From Toxorhynchites rutilus septentrionalis (lineage: Eukaryota > Arthropoda > Insecta > Diptera > Culicidae), in contig NC_073746.1 of assembly GCF_029784135.1 (NCBI RefSeq), positions 158,709,108 to 158,773,107 of the forward strand: a stretch of DNA of 64,000 nucleotides, read 5' to 3'. The translations under genes and the position numbers were made by a program. Positions 11,092-21,977 of this stretch are shown here, piece after piece. Below the pieces are notes generated by a model that saw only the letters and a list, made by a program, of their open reading frames with translations, was not told the DNA's origin and ran no database searches. Position 1 is the first letter of the stretch, and each line of letters begins with the position of its first letter.

Positions 11092-11355
11092 TTGATTAAT
11101 TGATTAGATAACGTTTAGATAATGCATGACATTTCACAATTATTCAATTGTTTATCTCATGAAAAATAACATTTCATTCATTGTGATAGAAGCGTAGAAA
11201 TATTTTCTATCAATTGATGTAAACATCTTTCCGATCTATTTGGAAATGTACGAGTTATAAACATTCGAAATCTTTCATTTTCTCCTGCATGTTCTGTGTT
11301 TAGGTTTTCATTCTATCCCCCAAATATTCCGGTTAGACGTAGTCCCACGTCAAAA

Positions 11356-13734
11356 GTTGTTACACCATTAATGGACGGTTTGACGGTGAACTCAGAAATC
11401 GATACATGCACAACGTAAATAGAATACCAGGTATATTACTCCCCGTATTTTTCATGTAATGGTAGTATAATTTCAACAAGACAGTTGTAGGGTGTTCCGC
11501 AAATTCGTGCAAAAAAAAGGTTTGTCTATACATCACAGAACCTCTTCCTCATCCGATAATTTCGATTAATTAGACAGATTATTTCATCGTAAACATCAAT
11601 AGGCACGTTCTTGAGCAACAAAAAAAAACAACAAACATGCGTTTTCCCATCAGTAATGGTGGTTGTGTTAATGTTTACGTTAAGTATACAATGACGTTTA
11701 CGTAAAATGTACAATAGACGGTACAACCGTTGTACAGATTGATGCCCCACTTCCCCATATATTTACGTATATAACGCGCTGTGCGTTTTTTCAAAAATAA
11801 ACGCGTTTAGAGACAATCAAGCGCTCATGTAGTAGAAATAGCATCGCACAGGTCATACAATAATACATTTAGGCTTTTCTATTCCAAAATTTACACACAT
11901 GTAATAAGGCAACGTTTGCCAGAAATCAAAACTTCACCAATCTCTGGTGGAAGAAATCCCCACCGAAATCACTGACACTGGATGTACATTGATTATTCCC
12001 ATTATCAGTCCATCAAACACATGTTCGACGTTTCCTTATCAGTCAGTAGTTGCGTGACGCTGATAATTACAAAGCTAAACTCCCTCCAGCGAATACCGGT
12101 TTTTGATTGCCGGCGATGATTATCCTGACGAACGAACGTCGTTCCGATATAGACTTCCCCGAGTCCAGCATGCCGTAGGCCACAACGTTGATACAGTAGC
12201 AATATCTCCCACGAAATATTCACCGCCCGTCCGACAGCGTTTGGTTTCTCCAGCTGCAAGGGTACACACGACTGATAAATCTACGGATAATGAATTCCAT
12301 CCTTCGTCCTTCTGGCGCTAGCAGCCAGCTACTTGTCGATATTCTGTGGCCATCAAGCGTCAGTCGTTAACCGTTGGGGCGTTCCCGGATGGAGTGTGCC
12401 TGGCACACGTGACCGGATTGTGGAAAATATGAGTGTAAAATTTTTCACACAGCACATTTTCGACTCGTCATCTGCGCGCACTGAGCAATCAGTATTATAG
12501 GATAGCGAACGGGGAGTTGTGCCTTGAAGTACCATCTCTGTTGATTCGAGGGGAATTATCCGATGGTGCATCGATGTTCACTATCACGCACGCAATTTAA
12601 TCGCTCTAGTGGTCGTCAGTTATTAGCTGATAGGCTGCAGACGTCCAAGCCAGCGGATCATTAACCGATTCGTTACGGTGTGTTGAACGATTGAAAATAA
12701 GTTAAACGCAAAATCAATGAATTTATGATTCCCGGGTGAGATGAGTGGGTCTCATTAGCAATTTATTCTCGACATGTATACTATCGTATAAACACCATAC
12801 ACCATACATGCATATCATAATGTCCCTTCCAATAGACAATCGAAAAATGCTAAAATTGTTTTAGAGAAAAATATTTATTCAAAAGCATCTCAACACTTGC
12901 TAACAAAACCATCCTCGTAACACTCAATTTACCAGCAGGAACCAGCCAAGCGAAACCTTCGGAAAAGACTTCAAACCTAATGTACTCAAATTAAGCAAAA
13001 TAGCCCCAGGACATCTTTCCCGAGTGGGAATATCCCCATTTATGACGAAAGGTGGCTTCTTCATGGTAAGCAGAAGGGGAAAAAAAAGAATTTTCTCCCA
13101 TTTCGTATGAGTTTGTTTTCGCAGTCATCACGTGTGGCGCAACCCTTAATTTGCCCGGTAGCGAAGCATCTCGCCATCTCGGCGTCACGGAGAAGAACAC
13201 GCTGTGTGGTGGTTTTCTCTAATATGTTTTCGTTTCAAACCTCAGTACCCTAAAGTAAGGAGTAACAACAACATCAACAAAACTATTGGGTGACATTCGG
13301 CGCTCGCAAGGGACGGTCCAGAGAAGGGCGAGATTTATACACTTTACTCACGTCCTTCATTGGAATGGAAATTGGATCTTCACGGTGCCCGAATAGGAGT
13401 GTTCAAAATGTTCAAATTAGCATTAGCATTGAGCTAGTTGCACAATATCGTAGGTGGTACGAATTCAAAACTGTTAAGTTAAAAGCAAGCCTCCATCCGT
13501 TGCTGATGATTAGTAATATCTCTTAGATGAAGGCATGCTTTCTCCAACAGTGAAGAATTGTCCTGGCCACGTCCTTGCAACTACTAGGGAACTAATGTCA
13601 GTTCGATATTTACTTAAGAAAGATGCAGAGAACTCTACGATCTCTCATAAATATCTCGGGAATTTAGGAAATGTATTAGTAGGGGAGGTAAGCCATAGGA
13701 TACACTCAGCCGGTGTTACTGGCCCAGATCATTG
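11356..13734. other. Unassigned 2.4 kb
   Basis: The first 50 bp complete the V flank (GTTACACCATTAATGGACGG). Beyond that I recognise nothing. The segment 12000-12720 has a higher GC content and fewer homopolymers than its neighbours and may be low-copy host sequence. Frames up to 84 codons there have no known motif. The stretch leading to 13734 is featureless. Confidence 0.4.
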
Positions 13735-14324
13735 TTACTATTACTATTATTACTATTACTATTACTATTACTATTACTATTACTATTACTATTACTATTA
13801 CTATTACTATTACTATTACTATTACTATTACTATTACTATTACTATTACTATTACTATTACTATTACTATTACTATTACTATTACTATTACTATTACTAT
13901 TACTATTACTATTACTATTACTATTACTATTACTATTACTATTACTATTACTATTACTATTACTATTACTATTACTATTACTATTACTATTACTATTACT
14001 ATTACTATTACTATTACTATTACTATTACTATTACTATTACTATTACTATTACTATTACTATTACTATTACTATTACTATTACTATTACTATTACTATTA
14101 CTATTACTATTACTATTACTATTACTATTACTATTACTATTACTATTACTATTACTATTACTATTACTATTACTATTACTATTACTATTACTATTACTAT
14201 TACTATTACTATTACTATTACTATTACTATTACTATTACTATTACTATTACTATTACTATTACTATTACTATTACTATTACTATTACTATTACTATTACT
14301 ATTACTATTACTATTACTATTACT
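13735..14324. repeat. (TTACTA)n hexanucleotide array, ~98 units
   Basis: About 590 bp of almost perfect TTACTA repeats. The only irregularity I see is one extra TTA near the left edge. All three plus-strand frames are open through it, giving poly-Tyr, poly-Leu and Thr-Ile repeats. These are not genes. Such purity over nearly 100 units suggests recent expansion or an assembly-level copy-number estimate. Confidence 0.95.
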
Positions 14325-14459
14325 TAGAGACAGAACTCGACTTGACCATCTTATTCAGCCGCTGCCACTGCTTCACTGCCTGCATCTCCGAGACCAGTGG
14401 ACGGGACTTCCGCTTCCTGACATGTGTGTCCATGTTCGCCAGGTACTTTTTCACTGTTT
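14320..14459 (-). other. Possible short coding remnant beside the microsatellite
   Basis: On the minus strand a 45-codon frame reads VKKYLANMDTHVRKRKSRPL, continues VSEMQAVKQWQRLNKMVKSS and ends at a TAA that is also the first repeat unit. Its basic, balanced composition looks more like protein than the surrounding noise. The adjacent frame 14351-14560 is similarly basic. I do not recognise a family, there is no clear splice acceptor, and chance is possible. Confidence 0.25.
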
Positions 14460-14683
14460 AGCCTGTTGCACCTACCCTTCCGGCCAAGCGCACGCAGCGA
14501 TGTAGCCACTCTTCCCTCGATCTTCCTCTTCAGCCTTCTTTGAAGCTTCTTGTCGCTCAAGATCTCTCATCGAATCGCTTATTAAATTGCATGGAAATTG
14601 ATCTTTCTCTGAACCACATTTTCGTTTCGCTTTTTATATATGGTAAATAAACATACTTGAAACACATTAGAACGATATTAATA

Positions 14684-15979
14684 AAGGGTGTGTCACATCA
14701 AATTGCATCACGGAAAAAACGCTGTAGAAATTCGCCCAGTAGACCGATCCTTTTGAAAATTTTAGACAGTAAAATAAAAACTATTAAATAACTTTTGGCA
14801 TTTTCTTTTTATTCATACTTTGAGCCCAAGCCCGTATGCTCGCACCTTCCTCTTTACCCCGTCCATAAGGTTCTGTACAACGTCAGGTTGTAGTTTTTTT
14901 TTAACAGAAATCCATTTTCTCTTGAAGTCCGCCTCCGATTTGACAACTTTTGGGTTCTTCCGGAGGGCCTGCTTCATAATCGCCCAATATTTCTCTATTG
15001 GGCGAAGCTCCGGCGCGTTGGGCGGGTTCATTTCCTTTGGCACGAAGGTGACCCCGTTGGCTTCGTACCACTCCAACACGTCCTTTGAATAGTGGCCCGA
15101 AGCGAGATCCGGCCAGAAGATGGTCGGGCCCTCGTGCTGCTTCAATAGTGGTAGTAAGCGCTTCTGTAAGCACTCCTTAAGGTAAACCTGCCCGTTTACC
15201 GTGCCGGTCATCACGAAGGGGGCGCTCCGCTTTCCCCAAGAGCAGATCGCTTGCCACACCATGTACTTTTTGGTAAACTTGGATAGTTTCTGCTTGCGAA
15301 TCTATCCGTAACGCTGAATTTGTCCTCTGCGGAGAAGATCAACAGGCCCGGCAGCTGACGAAAGTCCGCTTTGACGTAGGTTTCGTCGTCCATTACCAGG
15401 CAATGCGGCTTCGTCAGCATTTCGGTGTACAGCTTCCGGGCTCGCGTCTTCCCCACCATGTTTTGCCTTTCGTCGCGGTTAGGAGCCTTCTGAACCTTGT
15501 ATGTACGCAGGCCCTCCCGCTGCTTGGTCCGCTGGACGAATGAACTTGACAAATTCAGCTTATTGGCGACATCCGGACCGAACTTCTCGGATCACGTCTA
15601 AACTGCTTAACTACGCGCTTGTGATCTTTTTCACTGACGGAGCATCCATTTTTGCCGTTCTTCACCTTCCGGTCGATGGTTAGGTTCTCGAAGTATCGTT
15701 TTAGTACTCTGCTGACCGTGGATTGAACGATTCCCAGCATCTTACCGATGTCCCGATGTGACAACTCCGGATTCTCGAAATAAGTGCACAGGATTAATTC
15801 ACGACGCTCTTTTTCGTTCGACGACATTTTTCCAAATTTACGAAAAATTGACAGTGAAGCATGGCCAACGTGATCTATACACTCTTATCTGATTATAAGC
15901 GAAAGCTGAAGATATAATTCCTAAAAATTAAATTTCTACAGCGTTTTTTCCGTGATGCAATTTGATGTGACACACCCTT
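14684..15979 (-). mobile_element. DD37E Tc1/mariner element, copy 2
   Basis: 1296 bp, flanked by TA at 14682-14683 and 15980-15981. Both TIRs carry the family sequence AAGGGTGTGTCACATCAAAT and continue through TTGCATCACGG without change. Two single-base deletions in the coding region account for it being 2 bp shorter than copies 1 and 3. Confidence 0.95.
14813..15827 (-). pseudogene. DD37E transposase with two frameshifts
   Basis: The start and first 86 codons are intact. One C is missing near 15573 (GACATCCGGACC against GACATCCCGGACC in copy 3). A second single-base loss near 15303 sits with GAATCTATCCGTAACGC against GAATCTCCTCCGGAACGC. The product is therefore split into three frames (15555-15827, 15211-15552, 14813-15262). 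All three catalytic positions survive as sequence: DDETY, WPDLASGHYS and RPIEKYWA. The second site shows C to G (SGHYS for SCHYS). A translated protein would end soon after the first DNA-binding region. Confidence 0.93.
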
Positions 15980-15981
15980 TA

Positions 15982-16715
15982 GACGCTAAACGTATTAATT
16001 CAAACTTAGTTGATTATACGAGAATTTTTATTTATACGAGAAAATTAAATTTTACAAAAATAACACCATGAAAGACAACGTTTTTCCTTAATCAAAAAAC
16101 CAATGTTGCTGCCCAGTTTTCTAGGAAACGGCTGAACCGAATTGGACGCGACAAGTTTCATTTGAAAACCCCATTTTGTTTCATTCGAGAATCCTTTAAA
16201 GTTTTATCGGAATCGGTCCATGGGTTCTGGAGATATGGATGAAACAAGAAACAAGCAAAAATTCCAGAACCCAAAACAACACGAAACCCGCTATTTTGAG
16301 AATCAAATTTCATGATTTTTCAAAACTAGCTTAATTGTGATTAATTCATTCATTCATTCAACCCCGATATGTTCCGGCTCAGGTTTCCGAGGGGAGTGAC
16401 CACTTTATGACCAGAACCAAATCCCATCATGCGACATATCGAACTTCATGGTTTGTAAATACTAGCTGATTAGTGACTATTCCAAGTGTTTTTGGCCACT
16501 TTATGATAAAACGGACGACCTCCGCATAACCTGCAGCTCAAACTTTAGATCGCGATATGAGAAAAGCACGACTACACTTTTAGGTGGATCAAATCAGCTT
16601 TGGTATTCTCAAACTCGTGAATTATCATTTATGTTACCATTGGTAAAGAAATCAGTGAATTTCTTTACATTTTCGTGCAAATTACACTAGAAAATAATGA
16701 AAAGTCATAGGAGGG
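15982..16715. other. Unassigned 0.7 kb
   Basis: AT-rich sequence with no recognised element. A (ATTC)n run lies at 16346-16360. Nothing coding. Confidence 0.4.
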
Positions 16716-17770
16716 TTGTGTCCGAGACACGACCGCATAGTTGACGTAGGATTCCGTTAGGCTATCTGTTGATTTTGGATATGTTTGATGAATTACATCG
16801 TTAAACTGTTTTATAATGATTTGGAGGTTCGGTTGTTGGGTATTGTTTGTTCACTCCACCAGTGTATACCGATTGATGATGACAGTAAAAGCATGTTACT
16901 TTAATATAGAGAAAACATATTTGAAATGGAAAAGGTAATTTTCATTTATAATTTTTACTTTATGATACTTTCTCGCCGTATAAACTTTCCTTGGGTGAAA
17001 ATGAACACAACAAAACTGACAGCTTAAACCAAATGGCCTGTTCTCAAGCTGGAACACACCTTGGTTTTATTTTATGAAAATTGAAATGAATCGTTTCATA
17101 CATCAAATTATATTTAACACTACTGCTACCATATACAATTTTACACTTACACTTGTGCTAAATACACAAACGATCGGTCATTGATATGAAATTCCACGAA
17201 GCAACCAACATTGAAGTTCCAAATTTAAATTTTATTCGCTAGGATAAATCGTATCACTCACCTTACTTACAATATAAAAATGCCCCTGACTTGCATATAT
17301 TTGATTTGATTTGATTTGAACACATTTCGGTGGGAGTATTCCATTCTTTGTTTTTGAGAGGCTTAAACTTTGCAGTTCATTCTCCTCTATAGGTGGGAGT
17401 AAAAGCTCCCCCTACTTTTATGTTTTTGCAATACCGATTTCCCCCAGGCAGCTTGGTTTAGATGTCTCTGTTAGAAACCCGCCGCATGTGTCGTCAATTT
17501 CGACCTATTAGAAGTGGGTTTTTCCGTTAGGATAGGGGTTGAGATTTTTCAATTGTTCGATAGTTAGTTTCATGACATATATTATTTTCTTCAATATAAA
17601 AAATTGTTATGGAGTGCCGAAATCGATTGGAAATTTCATCAATCCATCATGAAATGACTGAGCAATAAGCGTTTGAAATTGGACAATTTTCACGATGTGC
17701 TCGATTTTCGATTTTCAGTTTGTACCCCAATATGTTCCCGAAAGACGTAATCCTACGTCAAAAAAATAAA
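16716..17770 (+). mobile_element. Interspersed element V, copy 2
   Basis: The left end has GGTTGTGTCCGAGACACGAC then TTGACGTAGGATTCCG. The right end is GACGTAATCCTACGTCAA at about 17745-17763. Length is about 1.05 kb, matching the copy at 51157-52157. The interior has GCAGTTCATTCTCCTCTA, a block recurring in other V copies near 50490, 53420 and 60060. No open frame of note. Confidence 0.65.
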
Positions 17771-17905
17771 TTAATCAATTTCACCCCAAAGGTATATTTT
17801 GAAGTTTTCGCTAAAAAAAATCCAAACTAACGTTCAAGGAAATTTTTTGAACAAAACATTTCATAACGTTTTATGACACTAGTACTGGTTTTAAAAATAA
17901 TTGGT

Positions 17906-19775
17906 CAGTGGCGTAACGTGACTGGGAGACACCCGGGGCGGGTGCTAAGGGTGTCACCCCTTCAACCAACATTTGTTAGATTGTTTTATTCCTTTTTTTT
18001 TTAATTAAAGGTAAATAATACTGAACCAGAAAATCTGTTTATTATAATATTAGAACAAGAAAACAATCAGAAAATTCAACAAAATTGACAATAAAGCTCC
18101 TGTCTATCCTATCGTTGAGCACAAAAAAACAATTGACACAAAACGCAAACGGTTACTAACAGCTATGCAGCTATGCTATGCTTTCCGTTCAGCTCGCATC
18201 AAGAGCATTTGCACAATATCAGTGTCGGTCCCCGCTCCATAAAATATCTATTGTATAAAAAAGAAATAGTCAAAAATTCGACTAGAAAGTAGTCACATAT
18301 TGTAAAACATCCGAAAACATTTTTTTCATGTTTTCTTATTTCCTGTCAGTCCCATCAACGTTTTTTTTAACGAAAAGCTAATCGTCAGTCCCTAGGGACC
18401 GACACGGAGCTCGTATCACAACAAATGCTCGCTTTCCGAAACTTCGTCATAGAGATTTTCCAGTTTGAGGAGACGTTTTTTCAGTTCATTGTCAGATGCT
18501 GACAATATATGTCGAGCTAGAATTGCTTCAACAATTTCGACTACTTCATTAGATGATTTTGACCGCTCTTGAATTTCCCTATAAAAGCGATCAATGCGCT
18601 CCAACGTTCCCACCCTATTTTCCTCCTCAATTGTTAACCCGGGTGCTCCTCTTAGCAACAAGAAAAATTACCAGTGCATTAAGTCTGGTCTCAACGTTGC
18701 CCAGATATTATATTTTAGTTTGAAATTGTTTTGAGCTAGACCACCTGCTTCACGTAATACATCATACCAGAAGGACAAATAACACAAAATTATATTCACA
18801 AACTGGTGATAGAAGGAACTGTGCACTTGTGTGTGTATTCGAGTTCTTGGCAAGATCGCAAAAACCATTAATAGCTGTGATCAGCCCATCGTAGTTCGCA
18901 TAAATTGGTCTCTAAACATTATACTGAACACATCATCAAATTTGCGACAACCATTTTATCACCAACTAAAAAGCACAGAAAATTTGCGTTTTCCAGGGCA
19001 TTATTCTTGTACCGCCATGGAATGAACCCATAGTCCCATAAAATTAACCATGCCAAACGTCTGACATTTAGTCGAAATCTTGGTAACAGTCCCAGTTCTA
19101 GGAAAGGACGCTTCAGTTGGACTTAACTTCACCACCCAATTTCATCACAAATTCCACTTTCAGCCTAGTAGTGTAATAGTGTAAATATAACTTGTAACCA
19201 CTTGTTTTGTAGTGATCAAACTTACAAAACTGTTTCTCCTAAATTCACGACCACTAATTTGACAACCCTTCTAGGGATCCAATGTTGAAAATTGTTAGGT
19301 GGTTTTTGGTGGTCAATGTTCACTGAATTTTTTTTTGCGATCAAAAAGATCGAAAATATCGGAAAGAAAAGATCGATTTTCGCGATTTTTTGGAGTACCA
19401 AAAATCGGAAATCGGAGTGGAAAGATCGATCTTCAAAATATAGATCCAAGATCGCTCAATCCTAGTCTACAAACATCATCAATACCGCTTCTTTGTTTTG
19501 CTTTATCAACAAAACCTGAACTCCGTTTGATCCTGACATGTTTGGAATGTTGTTGAAAGATGTCGAAAGGCTCATAATGAAATTCAAACCTCCATTTATG
19601 AACGAAATCGTTACCCAAATCAGCAATCCTTCTCCTATTCGAAACAAAACAAAACAAGGAAGATTCTTTTACATGAGCTTTTCCATAGTGAAGTTTTTCA
19701 CTAAATAATACCGCCAATCACTGACGGTAATTCAAAATATTCAAAGATTTATTTTGAATTGTGTCATAATACATA
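17906..19775 (-). mobile_element. hAT element, copy 2, truncated
   Basis: The left end CAGTGGCGTAACGTGACTGG and the following ACACCCGGGGCGGG match copy 1. Interior blocks match in the same order: GCACAATATCAGTG, TCGACTAGAAAG and the CCTGACATG coding block. The right terminus is absent; the sequence runs into a reverse transcriptase fragment near 19776. TAATTGGT precedes the left end, but its partner is not found. A diverged, dead sibling of the copy at 7384. Confidence 0.8.
18416..19690 (-). pseudogene. Degenerate hAT transposase, copy 2
   Basis: Two readable islands on the minus strand. At 19462-19647 a frame ends SFNNIPNMSGSNGVQVLLIK followed by QNKEAVLMMFVD. This is the NMSGxYNGVQ motif of DUF4371/ZMYM-type hAT transposases. 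At 18416-18661 an 81-residue helical frame (ERIDRFYREIQERS, NELKKRLLKLENLYDEV) resembles the C-terminal part. The 0.8 kb between them holds stops in all frames. The second island has the better-kept frame, so its loss may be more recent or chance. Confidence 0.65.
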
Positions 19776-19823
19776 ATGTCATAATGTTCAACATCTCTCT
19801 ACGAAGGCATCAGTTTCCTGATA

Positions 19824-21121
19824 AAGGGTGTGTCACATCAAATTGCATCACGGAAAAAACGCTGTAGAAATTCGCCCAGTAGACCGACCCTTTGGAAAAT
19901 TTTAGACAGTAAAATGAAAACTATTAAACAGCTTTTGGCATTTTCTTTTTATTCATACTTTGAGCCCAAGCCCGTATGCTCGCACCTTCCTCTTTACCCC
20001 GTCCATAAGGTTCTGTACAACGTCAGGTTGTAGTTTTTTTTTAACAGAAATCCATTTTCTCTTGAAGTCCGCCTCCGATTTGACAACTTTTGGGTTCTTC
20101 CGGAGGGCCTGCTTCATAATCGCCCAATATTTCTCTATTGGGCGAAGCTCCGGCGCGTTGGGCGGGTTCATTTCCTTTGGCACGAAGGTGACCCCGTTGG
20201 CTTCGTACCACTCCAACACGTCCTTTGAATAGTGGCACGAAGCGAGATCCGGCCAGAAGATGGTCGGGCCCTCGTGCTGCTTCAATAGTGGTAGTAAGCG
20301 CTTCTGTAGGCACTCCTTAAGGTAAACCTGCCCGTTTACCGTGCCGGTCATCACGAAGGGGACGCTCCGCTTTCCGCAAGAGCAGATCGCTTGCCACACC
20401 ATGTACTTTTTGGCAAACTTGGATAGTTTCTGCTTGCGAATCTCCTCCGGAACGCTGAATTTGTCCTCTGCGGAGAAGAACAACAGGCCCGGCAGCTGAC
20501 GAAAGTCCGCTTTGACGTAGGTTTCGTCGTCCATTACCAGGCAATGCGGCTTCGTCAGCATTTCGGTGTACAGCTTCCGGGCTCGCGTCTTCCCCACCAT
20601 GTTTTGCCTTTCGTCGCGGTTAGGAGCCTTCTGAACCTTGTATGTATGCAGGCCCTCCCGCTGCTTGGTCCGCTGGACGAATGAACTTGACAAATTCAGC
20701 TTATTGGCGACATCCCGGACCGAACTTCTCGGATCACGTCTAAACTGCTTAACTACGCGCTTGTGATCTTTTTCACTGACGGAGCATCCATTTTTGCCGT
20801 TCTTCACCTTCCGGTCGATGGTTAGGTTCTCGAAGTATCGTTTTAGTACTCTGCTGACCTTGGATTGGACGATTCCCAGCATCTTACCGATGTCCCGATG
20901 TGACAACTCCGGATTCTCGAAATGAGTGCACAGGATTAATTCACGACGCTCTTTTTCGTTCGACGACATTTTTCCAAATTTACGAAAAATTGACAGTGAA
21001 GCATGGCCAACGTGATCTATACACTCTTATCTGATTATAAGCGAAAGCTGAAGATATAATTCCTAAAAATTAAATTTCTACAGCGTTTTTTCCGTGATGC
21101 AATTTGATGTGACACACCCTT
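19824..21121 (-). mobile_element. DD37E Tc1/mariner element, copy 3 (intact)
   Basis: 1298 bp between TA dinucleotides at 19822-19823 and 21122-21123. The two TIRs are identical over 49 bp, from AAGGGTGTGTCACATCAAAT to GCTGTAGAAATT. With the element and one TA removed, the flanks rejoin as an open reverse transcriptase frame. That confirms the boundaries and the TA duplication. Confidence 0.97.
19953..20969 (-). CDS. DD37E transposase, intact
   Basis: 338 aa, ATG start in the same context as copies 1 and 2, no internal stop. Helix-turn-helix at about 23-45, second DNA-binding region at 83-107 (SVRDVANKLN). The three catalytic positions are D148 (VMDDETYVKADF), D241 (FWPDLASCHYS) and E279 (ELRPIEKYWA), with 37 residues between the last two. 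The C-terminus is basic (VKRKVRAYGLGLKV). It should recognise the 49-bp TIRs shared by all four copies and move them between TA sites. Differences from the other copies are few: V37K-type change in VQSKVSRV, R108H and A203V-type changes. Whether any of these impairs activity is unknown. Expression depends on the short 5' region inside the TIR; no promoter is evident. Confidence 0.95.
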   Translation of the reverse strand: MSSNEKERRELILCTHFENPELSHRDIGKMLGIVQSKVSRVLKRYFENLTIDRKVKNGKNGCSVSEKDHKRVVKQFRRDPRSSVRDVANKLNLSSSFVQRTKQREGLHTYKVQKAPNRDERQNMVGKTRARKLYTEMLTKPHCLVMDDETYVKADFRQLPGLLFFSAEDKFSVPEEIRKQKLSKFAKKYMVWQAICSCGKRSVPFVMTGTVNGQVYLKECLQKRLLPLLKQHEGPTIFWPDLASCHYSKDVLEWYEANGVTFVPKEMNPPNAPELRPIEKYWAIMKQALRKNPKVVKSEADFKRKWISVKKKLQPDVVQNLMDGVKRKVRAYGLGLKV

Positions 21122-21977
21122 TAGTTGGAAATCATCGTTTATGTTCTCTGTGTTCAAGAGGGGAAATAAGCACAGTGTGGAGAATTACCGTGGAATTACT
21201 TCCCTGTGCGCTTGCTGTAAAATTTTTGAGACCATCGTTTATGATCACCTTCTGTTTCGAGTGAAAAACTACATTTCTACTTCGCAACACGGATTTTACC
21301 CTGGCCGATCAGTCTCAACAAACTTACTGGAGTTTGTATTCGACTTAACTTCGCTGTGTTTACGTGTTATGGAGCAAGGTTATCAGATTGACGCCATTTA
21401 CACGGGCCTTAAGGCAGCATTCGATCGTGTCGATCATGGAATTTTGATAGCCAAGCTGAACAAATTGGGTGTCTCATCTAGCTTACTTTCCTGGCTGAGC
21501 TCGTATTTACGTAATCGCAAAATTTCCGTTAAAGTGGGCTGCTTCCAATCGAGATGGTTTCAGAATGGGTCCGGAGTTCCGCAAGTTATCATTTTAGCAC
21601 CTTTGCTTTTCTCGTTGTTCGTCAACGACATTGACAACGACGTGACCGCCACTGATTGTTTGAGACTTCAAAAATTGATCGATTTATTCGCGGAATGGTG
21701 CAGCTTTAATTACATGTCAATCAGCATTCAAAAATGCACTGCCATTAGCTTTTCCTGCAAAAAGCAGCCAATTGTTTTCGACTATTGCATTAATGGATCA
21801 TTACTCCAGCGTAGTGATAGCGTCACGGATCTTGGAGTTGTTTTGGACAGTCCGATGTCGTTCAGACAACACTATATATTCATTATTAATAAGGCGTATC
21901 GTCAGCTTGGAACTATTTTTCGAATCGGCAGAGACTTGGTGATCCTGGTACATTACGAACTCTATATTGCTCTTTAG

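Larger units (their letters stand above)
7086..11352 (+). mobile_element. Interspersed element V, copy 1, heavily interrupted
   Basis: The left end reads GGTTGTATCTATGATATAAC then TTGACGTGGGACTACC. The right end reads CCGGTTAGACGTAGTCCCACGTCAA. The TTGACGTgGGACTAC motif is therefore inverted at the two ends. The right part (11105-11275) aligns with the V copy at 51157-52157. Inside sit an antisense SINE split by a hAT element, an I-like fragment and a dead mariner. The paralogue at about 50895 gives the pre-insertion junction. No coding region of V itself is visible. The class of V is unknown to me. Confidence 0.65.
19776..21977 (+). pseudogene. Jockey-like reverse transcriptase fragment split by DD37E copy 3
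   Basis: A non-LTR reverse transcriptase fragment. The left part (about 19785-19823) and the part right of the transposon join at TA to give PDSWKSSF, matching PDVWKHSF of the homologue at 44989. Downstream come YRGITSLCACCKIFE, HGFYPGRSVSTNLLEF, then YTGLKAAFDRVDH (first catalytic block, with TD changed to TG) and SGVPQVIILAPLLFSLFVND. The YADD box is deleted: FVNDIDNDVTATD passes straight to LRLQKLIDLFAEWC. The frame from 21141 is open for 278 codons despite this. Dead through loss of the active site. Confidence 0.88.

Noticed and set aside
13535..14505. Long open frames of poly-Tyr, poly-Leu and Thr-Ile
   Set aside because: They are three readings of one hexanucleotide array with no flanking coding signal.
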